From Bacteroidales bacterium (lineage in GTDB: Bacteria > Bacteroidota > Bacteroidia > Bacteroidales > VadinHA17), in contig JAFGXK010000227.1 of the NCBI GenBank assembly GCA_016936695.1, forward strand, positions 1-12,371: 12,371 nt of DNA, given 5' to 3'. The notes beneath the pieces were generated by a model, which was not told the DNA's origin, made no database searches, and saw only the letters and a list, made by a program, of their open reading frames with translations. Each line of letters begins with the position of its first letter. The first letter of the stretch is position 1. Both the position numbers and the translations under genes were made by a program. Below, piece by piece: positions 1-5,777 of the stretch.

Positions 1-1
1 A

Positions 2-55
2 GGGGAAAGTTACGAGATTATAGATCAGCCTGTTAAAGATACACTAAATACCTGA
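2..55 (+). CDS. Possible C-terminal end of an upstream gene (partial)
   Basis: One plus-strand frame is open from the window edge to a TGA at 53-55 and reads GESYEIIDQPVKDTLNT. The other two plus frames also stop early (one at about 31-33, the other at about 19-21), so this is the longest of the three. Composition resembles a polar protein tail. Eighteen codons are too few to identify a family or to exclude chance; it may be noncoding. Confidence 0.3.
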   Translation, partial: GESYEIIDQPVKDTLNT

Positions 56-226
56 TTGGCACCGAAATCCTCTGAACTTATTCTAAAATCGACAGGCCTC
101 TTTCAACGCTCAGAACAAAAATATGCGTTAGTGCGGTAAAACCCAATTTTAAGATTTCTATACAACTCATATTCATAGTGTTATAAAATATAACCGCATT
201 AATTTCACGAGACGTCACAAGTCAGG

Positions 227-261
227 ATTGCACCTTTCGTCCTGCATCTTTCGTTTTGCGT
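227..261. repeat. Degenerate 7-bp tandem repeat, 5 units
   Basis: Consecutive 7-base units are ATTGCAC, CTTTCGT, CCTGCAT, CTTTCGT and TTTGCGT. They share a consensus close to YYTKCRT with no gaps. CTTTCGT occurs twice, separated by exactly one unit. The patch is intergenic, about 105 bp before the serpin start. Its 7-bp period is the same as that of two other patches in the window (1620-1675 and 5724-5744), although the unit sequences differ. Confidence 0.6.
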
Positions 262-297
262 CATAAATCCCCAAAAAAATTCACATTTCCTGTCACG

Positions 298-326
298 TTT
301 CGCAAATATGATTCGTATATGTTTTG
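298..326 (+). promoter_or_regulatory. Possible Bacteroidota-type promoter for the serpin gene
   Basis: TATGTTTTG at 318-326 is one base off the TAnnTTTG -7 consensus of Bacteroidota. A TTTCG about 16 bases upstream (298-302) could stand in for the -33 TTTG. The boxes are imperfect and the spacing is shorter than the usual 19-21 bases, so this is a weak call. The start codon lies about 40 bases downstream. Confidence 0.3.
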
Positions 327-366
327 AATGAATAACCTAATCCAGTAATTACTTACAAATAACGAC

Positions 367-1617
367 ATGAAAAAATATCTTACTTTAATTCTGTCCGGAC
401 TGGCAATTCTATTCCTTGCCGTCTCATGCTCAAAGGAAAACAATGAAGAACCCGACCTGACACCAAAAGACATTACCCTCTCTGCTGCAGCCCCCGTTGC
501 CATTCAGAGCAGCAATGAGTTCGGCATAGAGCTTTTCACGAAAGTGACTGAATCGGAAAACGAAAACCTCATGCTTTCACCGCTAAGCGCAAGCACTGCG
601 CTTACCATGCTTCTTAACGGCTGCGGCGGTGATACTTATTCACAACTGCAGGGTACACTTAAATATCCCGCCGGGATGACCATCTCCGAAATCAATGAAG
701 CGTACAAGAGTCTTGTAAGCCAGTTGCTCGTTATCGACCCGAAGGTACAGCTCGCTCTTGCAAACGCTATCTTCTATCGCAACGGATTCAATGTCAAGCC
801 GCCATTTCTTGCAACAATGAGCAATGATTACAATGCAACAGTCGAGGGACTTGATTTTGCTGCCCCTTTAACCCTTACCAGGATCAATAAGTGGGCGAGC
901 GACAATACAAACGGAAAGATACCTGAAGTGTTAAGTGAGATTTCAGGGGATATGGTAATGTTCATCATGAATGCCCTGTATTTCAACGGCGACTGGAGCT
1001 ACCAGTTTGACAAATCCCTGACGGATGAACTTCCCTTCCTTCCTGATGGCGGCATCACGACGGATGTCACCACAATGAAAGGTGAAGTGGGTTCAAAGGT
1101 TGCCTACGGCAATGGCTTCAGGGCAATTGAAATGCCCTACGGCCAGACCAACTTCACCATGGTGGTGATGGTCCCGGACGAAACCCTCAGTGCCCTTTAT
1201 CCTTCCTTTACATATCAGGTCTGGGATCAGCTTACCTCCGATCTCGACGCGAGCCCCGAGTTCGGCAAAACAATTGTAACGATGCCAAAGTTCAAATTCT
1301 CGTATGAAAAACTCCTTAATGACCAGTTGATGAGCATGGGAATGGTTAATGCTTTCAGCGAGTTTGGGGCAGATCTTTCTGGAATATCCGACAGTCAGAT
1401 ATTCGTCAGCTTCGTTAAACAGAACACTTTCGTCGAGGTCGATGAGGAAGGAACGGAAGCAGCAGCAGTGACAACAATAGGAGTAGCTACAACAAGTGCA
1501 GGCGATCCCCAGCCATATCAGTTCATCATCGACAAGTCATTTGTATTTGCCATACGCGAACGTACGACAAACACCCTGCTGTTTATAGGGCAGGTCGTGA
1601 AGCCGGAACAGGAATAG
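367..1617 (+). CDS. Serpin-family protease inhibitor, surface-type lipoprotein
   Basis: Serpins trap a target protease in a covalent complex after cleavage of the reactive-centre loop. The 416-residue protein starts with a lipoprotein signal (LAILFLAVSC; acylated Cys21). The acidic stretch after it (SKENNEEPD) resembles the export signal that sends Bacteroidota lipoproteins to the cell surface. The serpin fold runs from about residue 48 to the end: LMLSPLSASTALTMLLNG (68-85), NALYFNGDW (202-210) and a C-terminus FIGQVVKPEQ typical of the family. The hinge EEGTEAAAV (360-368) has the small residues required for inhibitory serpins. Counting from the conserved Gly362 as P15 puts P1-P1' at Thr376-Ser377. 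A P1 Thr suggests an elastase-like, subtilisin-like or cysteine protease target rather than a trypsin-like one; this is inference. The gene seems to stand alone. Confidence 0.95.
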   Translation: MKKYLTLILSGLAILFLAVSCSKENNEEPDLTPKDITLSAAAPVAIQSSNEFGIELFTKVTESENENLMLSPLSASTALTMLLNGCGGDTYSQLQGTLKYPAGMTISEINEAYKSLVSQLLVIDPKVQLALANAIFYRNGFNVKPPFLATMSNDYNATVEGLDFAAPLTLTRINKWASDNTNGKIPEVLSEISGDMVMFIMNALYFNGDWSYQFDKSLTDELPFLPDGGITTDVTTMKGEVGSKVAYGNGFRAIEMPYGQTNFTMVVMVPDETLSALYPSFTYQVWDQLTSDLDASPEFGKTIVTMPKFKFSYEKLLNDQLMSMGMVNAFSEFGADLSGISDSQIFVSFVKQNTFVEVDEEGTEAAAVTTIGVATTSAGDPQPYQFIIDKSFVFAIRERTTNTLLFIGQVVKPEQE

Positions 1618-1619
1618 CA

Positions 1620-1675
1620 AGGGCAAAGGGCTCAGGGCACAGGGCTCAGGGCGAAGGGCATAGGGCTCAGGGCAA
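1620..1675. repeat. Perfectly phased 7-bp repeat, 8 units (AGGGCNN)
   Basis: Eight contiguous heptads all carry the invariant core AGGGC followed by two variable bases (AA, TC, AC, TC, GA, AT, TC, AA). There is no insertion or deletion over 56 bp. The array begins two bases after the serpin stop codon and ends about 60 bases before the next gene. It is not a terminator, since there is no inverted pairing or T-run, and it is too short and spacerless for CRISPR. Confidence 0.9.
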
Positions 1676-1736
1676 AGAAACCACCAACAGAAAAATTAGT
1701 TAAAATATAATCAATTCATAAAACCTCAAACCAATC

Positions 1737-3023
1737 ATGAAAACAGCAATCAGATTCTCAGTTACGGTATTGTTCTTGACAGCATTTCTGTCGTCATGCT
1801 CGGATAAGACCGTGGAACGGATCACATACGAGGCAAACGTGCCTGTATACCTGTCGTTCAATGAATTCCGCACCAGCTTCGCAAAGAGTGATCCTGTTGA
1901 GATTTCCCGGCCGGGAAAGATCTATTTCAAGGATGATTATCTCTTTGTCAACGAAGTGGGCAAAGGTATCCATGTCATCGACAACTCTGACCCCGCCAAT
2001 CCCAAAAAGACCGGATTCTACGAAATATTGGGAAATGTGGATATGGCGATCAGCGGGAATATTCTTTTTGCCGACAGCTATATCGATCTTGTGGCAATCG
2101 ATATAAGCGATATTGAGAATCCGGTTGAAGCCGGCAGGATCGAGAACATATTTCCAGAGGTTGTACCTGAGGGAGACAGGTGGTATCCCTATGCCATGGT
2201 CGACAAGTCAAAGGGCGTAATAGTTGACTGGGATGTGAAGACGGTCACAGAAGAGCGCGAGCCCGGCAGCAGCTGGAACGGTTATCTGTACAGGGAGAAA
2301 ATGACATTTCTGTCAGCCTCCGACGGCGCTGCAAACTGGTCGGCCGGAGCCGGAACAGCTGGCTCAATGGCAAGATTCATGTTAAATGATCATTATCTGT
2401 ACCTTATTGCACATCCATGGATGATGAAGACGGTTGATGTGGCAGAAGCTGAGGACATGAATATCGTCGACAGCATAAATGTTTCCCGCAATATGGAAAC
2501 ACTTTTTTTACTCGGGGAAAAACTGTTTGTCGGGACAACCACGGGCATGCTGATCTATGATGTTACGGATGCAACCAGGCCCGGACTTATATCGCATTAC
2601 GACCATATTACCGCCTGCGACCCGGTTGTTGCCGATGAAAACTATGCCTATGTAACGCTTCGTACAGGAACCACTTGCTCCAACGGTCAGAACCTGCTGG
2701 AGGTAATTGATATTTCCTCAATAACAAGTCCTTATCTTGTGAAATCCTATCCCATGTACAACCCACACGGACTCGGGATTGACGGCGATCTGCTTTTTGT
2801 CTGCGACGGGACGGCCGGATTGAAAATATACGATAAATCGGATCCTCTTGACATAATAAACAGGAAAATTGCTCATTATCCCGGTTTCTTCACCTATGAT
2901 GTCATTCCAATGGATGGTACACTCATGCTTGTCGGAGAAGAAGGAATATACCAGTATGATTATTCCGATCCCCAGAACATTGTTGAGCTCAGTCAGATTC
3001 CTATTACAGGCGACGAAAATTAA
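1737..3023 (+). CDS. LVIVD-repeat beta-propeller lipoprotein
   Basis: A 428-residue lipoprotein: the signal LTAFLSSC gives an acylated Cys21. The body contains repeated blade motifs of the LVIVD type: GIHVIDNSDPANP (77-89), LVAIDISDIENPVEAG (118-133), GMLIYDVTDATRPGL (270-284), LLEVIDISSITSPYLV (320-335), GLKIYDKSDP (361-370) and GIYQYDYSDPQNIVELS (403-419). Such repeats fold as a beta-propeller, usually outside the inner membrane, and no enzymatic activity is established for the group. The insert at about residues 140-210 (Trp/Glu-rich) looks specific to this subfamily. The stop codon is 3 bp from the next start (3027), so this gene and the outer-membrane protein that follows are probably one transcript and may form a surface complex; that link is inference. 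Confidence 0.85.
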   Translation: MKTAIRFSVTVLFLTAFLSSCSDKTVERITYEANVPVYLSFNEFRTSFAKSDPVEISRPGKIYFKDDYLFVNEVGKGIHVIDNSDPANPKKTGFYEILGNVDMAISGNILFADSYIDLVAIDISDIENPVEAGRIENIFPEVVPEGDRWYPYAMVDKSKGVIVDWDVKTVTEEREPGSSWNGYLYREKMTFLSASDGAANWSAGAGTAGSMARFMLNDHYLYLIAHPWMMKTVDVAEAEDMNIVDSINVSRNMETLFLLGEKLFVGTTTGMLIYDVTDATRPGLISHYDHITACDPVVADENYAYVTLRTGTTCSNGQNLLEVIDISSITSPYLVKSYPMYNPHGLGIDGDLLFVCDGTAGLKIYDKSDPLDIINRKIAHYPGFFTYDVIPMDGTLMLVGEEGIYQYDYSDPQNIVELSQIPITGDEN

Positions 3024-3026
3024 CAG

Positions 3027-3767
3027 ATGGACCTTAGAAGAATTACAGCGGCTATTATAACATTAGCCCTAACTGCCTCCCTTTCTGCACAGAAAAGCAG
3101 GAAACAGACCGTAGGGCTGAATGGCGGTTCGCGTCTGACCGGTACCATACTGGTTGCTGATTCGGATTCCCTGATGATGAGGATTACTTCTCCCCGGATT
3201 ATTACACTGAAAAAATCAGATATCTCACTGAGCTCACCTGAACTGGTAATTGAAAAACCAGTAATAGACAGGCGCGGATATTCCATCAGGCTTTCAGCGT
3301 CGTCGCTTACCGGCCGCAGCGATGACGAAAAAATCGGCAGCATGAGTTTTCACTTTTCAAACGGTTATACCTTAATGAATGGATTAAGTATAGGTATCGG
3401 AACCGGGTATGAAGAACTTGATGTGGCCGTGATGCCTTTATATGCCGACCTGAGATATCATCCGCTTAAAACCAGGGTGTCACCCTTCGCCTGGATAAAG
3501 AGCGGCTGGTCATTCACCTTCGGGAAACTTGACGAGGGGCAATATTATTATTATGATTTCCCCGAATCGAGGGGAGGACCGATGTTCAATGCAGGAGCAG
3601 GCATCGAACTGGCCTCCTGGAGGAGTAATTCAGTGAATATTGGTATTGGTTACCGTTATCAGAAAATCACTTACAAATACGATCATAATCCGAGCGAACA
3701 AGTTATTAATGAAATTATTACCCGCTTTAACCGGTTTGAGGTGCAGTTCGGCTTTGTATTCCGGTAA
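3027..3767 (+). CDS. Predicted outer-membrane beta-barrel protein of unknown function
   Basis: A 246-residue protein with a signal peptide (LRRITAAIITLALTASLSA, probable cleavage before QKS). An N-terminal beta-rich segment follows at about residues 30-75 (GGSRLTGTILVADSDSLMMR, then PRIITLKKSDI), which looks like a small SH3- or Sm-like barrel. From about residue 105 to the end there are alternating amphipathic strands with many Tyr/Phe/Gly, and the C-terminus is VQFGFVFR. A terminal aromatic strand is the usual assembly signal of outer-membrane barrels. I do not recognise a named family. The start is 3 bp after the propeller gene stop, which supports co-transcription. It could instead be a periplasmic beta-sandwich. 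Confidence 0.75.
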   Translation: MDLRRITAAIITLALTASLSAQKSRKQTVGLNGGSRLTGTILVADSDSLMMRITSPRIITLKKSDISLSSPELVIEKPVIDRRGYSIRLSASSLTGRSDDEKIGSMSFHFSNGYTLMNGLSIGIGTGYEELDVAVMPLYADLRYHPLKTRVSPFAWIKSGWSFTFGKLDEGQYYYYDFPESRGGPMFNAGAGIELASWRSNSVNIGIGYRYQKITYKYDHNPSEQVINEIITRFNRFEVQFGFVFR

Positions 3768-3796
3768 AGCAGAATTATGAATAAATCAGTCAGAAA

Positions 3797-3840
3797 ATCA
3801 TCCGAATTAAGTTATTTTGATGAGGCTTAATCCGGATGAT
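3797..3840. repeat. 15-bp inverted repeat covering the sigma-factor start codon
   Basis: The left arm at 3797-3811 (ATCATCCGAATTAAG) and right arm at 3826-3840 (CTTAATCCGGATGAT) pair at 14 of 15 positions around a 14-base loop. The right arm contains the first ATG of the sigma gene (3836). No T-run follows on the plus strand, so it is not a normal intrinsic terminator. It may be an mRNA hairpin hiding the start codon or a DNA operator. Confidence 0.75.
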
Positions 3841-4432
3841 GGAAATGGGAAGGAGAAAAGAAGATGAGCAGGCATTGTCAGACATGGATCTTGTCAGGCG
3901 AGTTTCGGATGGGGAGCCCCGCGCCCGGGAGCTCCTCTACAAGCGCTTTTTCTCCTTTGCCATGTCGATATGCATCAGATATACCAAAGACCAGTACGAA
4001 GCAATGGAGATAGTTAACGACAGCTTTATGAAGGTGCTTGGAAATATATCGGAATATGAAGGTTCGAACCCATTCAGAGCATGGTATGGAAGGATCCTGA
4101 TAAATTCTGCCGTGGATAACTACCGGAAGAACTCAAGAAGGCAGGCCACAATCCAGCAATTGAATTATCAGGAATCTCCCGAAGAGATGGAAGATCCTCC
4201 TGTACATGCCGAGCTTTCGGCAAACGACATCCTGTCGCTTTTCAGCCACCTGCCTGAGAATTACAGGATGATCTTCAACCTGTACGAAATTGAAGGCTAT
4301 TCGCATGAGGAGATAGGTAAAATGCTTGATATCACCGCATCGGCCTCAAGAACGAATCTTTCGCGGGCAAAGAAGCTGCTCAGGGAACTGTATAAAAGAA
4401 ATTTTAACCCTGAAAAACGGAGCCATGAATAA
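3836..4432 (+). CDS. ECF-type RNA polymerase sigma factor
   Basis: A 198-residue sigma-70 family protein of the extracytoplasmic-function class, with only regions 2 and 4. Region 2 spans about residues 28-100 (LLYKRFFSFAMSICIRYT, AMEIVNDSFMKVLGN, FRAWYGRILINSAVDNYRK). Region 4 spans about 132-188 (LPENYRMIFNLYEIEGYSHE, IGKMLDITASASRTNLSRAKKLL), where the helix-turn-helix reads the -35 element. It would direct RNA polymerase to a small regulon, probably for envelope functions. The start is uncertain: Met1, Met2 (3839), Met4 (3845) and Met17 (3884) are all in frame, and the first two lie in the right arm of the hairpin at 3797-3840. Its stop overlaps the next gene by 8 bp, so translation is coupled, as expected for a sigma factor with its own anti-sigma factor. 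Confidence 0.93.
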   Translation: MMEMGRRKEDEQALSDMDLVRRVSDGEPRARELLYKRFFSFAMSICIRYTKDQYEAMEIVNDSFMKVLGNISEYEGSNPFRAWYGRILINSAVDNYRKNSRRQATIQQLNYQESPEEMEDPPVHAELSANDILSLFSHLPENYRMIFNLYEIEGYSHEEIGKMLDITASASRTNLSRAKKLLRELYKRNFNPEKRSHE

Positions 4433-5777
4433 GTTTGACGACATACTCAGGGAAAATGTAAAAAAGGCATTCAGCAATTACAATTCTGATCGCCTTGCCG
4501 ACGAGGGATGGGATTCGTTCGTGGCCCTGCAGAAAGGCCGGCGCCGACGCACGTTTGTTATCCCTCTGTGGGCAAGGGCAGCCTCAATTTTGCTGATAAT
4601 CGGCCTCGGGACATTTCTTGCTTACCGTTTATCGGTACGTCAGACAACCCGGGAGATCATTTCTGCCACAGAACCAGCAGCCGGCAAGAATGAGGAACAG
4701 GCTGTACCGGTTACATCTCCGCCTGCGGTTGCCCCGGTTGCTGAAATTGCAGCAGAAATTTCCGGCACAAAAGGCCGGATTGAAAAGAAATCGCCTTATT
4801 ATCAGCCTGCATTTACTGTCGATGAAACATCTTTTAATGCTGATCGGGCCGCCAGGATTGATGACAGAATTCACGAAACACTGCAAAACAGGTCCGTCAA
4901 TCCTGATATCCTGCCCGTTCCGGCTATGACCATGGCATTCAGTGAATTTTATACCAGTTCAGTGCCTGATGAAATAAGATCAGAAAAAAGCAGGTCGGCT
5001 GTCACCGCTTCTGAAGGATCCGAAGCTCTCGAGGAATCACCGGTTACTGAGAATAGTTCCGGAGGAAGGAGGTTACTGGCAGGCTTGTCTGGTTCAATGG
5101 CCCGGGCCGGAGAAGAATCATCACCGGTTTCCGGAATGTCTATGGGATTTTATCTCAGCCAGAAGATCACCAGGAGACTCTCGGTCCGGCCTGGTCTCGC
5201 CCTTGCCATGCAGTCGTTCGGGCTCGAGAACAGCGGCAGTCCGGAAGGGATATCCTACAACATTCCGCTCTACGACGGGACAAATGGCATCCCATACTCA
5301 TATGAAGGCCGGTTAAGCATGATGGCCGTTGAACTGCCGCTGAATCTTGTTTTCACCCTGGTTGAAAGGAAACGTTCAGGCTTTTTTATCTCTGCGGGAA
5401 CCTCTTCTTTGTTCTATATCAGCCAGCAATTGAAAGCCGATGTAGTCAACACATACACAAAGATGGATTTAAATACTGCAACCGGCCAGTATACTACCGC
5501 AACAATGTTTTCAAGGGTTGAAGTTGAAAAAGAATATGATTCATTCAGCCGTGCCGACTTTTTCGGGCTTGCAAACCTGTCGGCCGGATATTCTTTCCCT
5601 TATAGTAAAACAGGTATCATGCTTGTTGAACCCTTTGTACAACTGCCCGTTAATGATCTGACCAGTCTTAACCTCAGGATAAGATATGCCGGAGTATCCA
5701 TGAAACTGCAGTTCGGGAAAAATCACACCTCACGCCTCACGCCTATTTCCCCGCCAGCGAATTATAATAATCGTTGA
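4425..5777 (+). CDS. Probable dual membrane-spanning anti-sigma factor with C-terminal outer-membrane barrel
   Basis: 450 residues from the ATG at 4425, chosen because it overlaps the sigma stop by 8 bp and begins a typical N-terminus; the frame is open further upstream, but only across sigma coding sequence. Residues 1-45 are a charged, helical cytosolic part (MNKFDDILRENVKKAFSNYN) that could hold the sigma factor. Residues 50-68 are one hydrophobic helix (AASILLIIGLGTFLAY) after an Arg cluster (GRRRR), so the N-terminus is inside. Residues 70-215 are a Pro/Glu/Ser-rich, low-complexity linker, long enough to cross the periplasm. Residues 216-433 are alternating strands ending MKLQFGKN, like an outer-membrane beta-barrel. 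This is the layout reported for dual membrane-spanning anti-sigma factors (Dma) of Bacteroides. Residues 434-450 are an odd tail encoded by a repeat and by the antisense of the next gene. Sigma inhibition here is inferred. Confidence 0.8.
   Translation: MNKFDDILRENVKKAFSNYNSDRLADEGWDSFVALQKGRRRRTFVIPLWARAASILLIIGLGTFLAYRLSVRQTTREIISATEPAAGKNEEQAVPVTSPPAVAPVAEIAAEISGTKGRIEKKSPYYQPAFTVDETSFNADRAARIDDRIHETLQNRSVNPDILPVPAMTMAFSEFYTSSVPDEIRSEKSRSAVTASEGSEALEESPVTENSSGGRRLLAGLSGSMARAGEESSPVSGMSMGFYLSQKITRRLSVRPGLALAMQSFGLENSGSPEGISYNIPLYDGTNGIPYSYEGRLSMMAVELPLNLVFTLVERKRSGFFISAGTSSLFYISQQLKADVVNTYTKMDLNTATGQYTTATMFSRVEVEKEYDSFSRADFFGLANLSAGYSFPYSKTGIMLVEPFVQLPVNDLTSLNLRIRYAGVSMKLQFGKNHTSRLTPISPPANYNNR
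5724..5744. repeat. 7-bp tandem repeat, 3 units (CACRCCT)
   Basis: CACACCT, CACGCCT and CACGCCT follow one another without gaps. On the minus strand the units read AGGYGTG and the first one starts inside the TAG stop of the minus-strand gene (5743-5745). On the plus strand the repeat starts directly after the codon for Asn433 of the barrel protein and is translated as part of its tail. Confidence 0.75.

Larger units (their letters stand above)
56..366. other. Gene-poor leader region upstream of the serpin
   Basis: About 310 bases, AT-rich, with no convincing gene. It contains a heptad repeat patch (227-261), a loosely spaced inverted pair TGCGGT (132-137) and ACCGCA near 193-198, and a possible promoter for the serpin near 298-326. 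No terminator hairpin with a T-run is evident after the possible upstream stop at 53-55. Confidence 0.5.

Noticed and set aside
78..176. Minus-strand 32-codon open frame (MNMSCIEILKLGF start)
   Set aside because: Short, no clear promoter or ribosome site, and open frames of this length are expected by chance in AT-rich DNA.
1620..1675. CRISPR array or terminator
   Set aside because: The units are 7 bp with no spacers, there is no nearby cas gene, and the sequence has no inverted pairing or T-run.
3797..3840. Intrinsic terminator for the 3027-3767 gene
   Set aside because: The hairpin is not followed by a T-run, and its right arm carries the start codon of the next gene.
4326..4424. Upstream in-frame start for the barrel protein
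   Set aside because: These 33 codons lie wholly inside the sigma-factor region 4 coding sequence in another frame; the ATG at 4425 gives the expected overlap and N-terminus.
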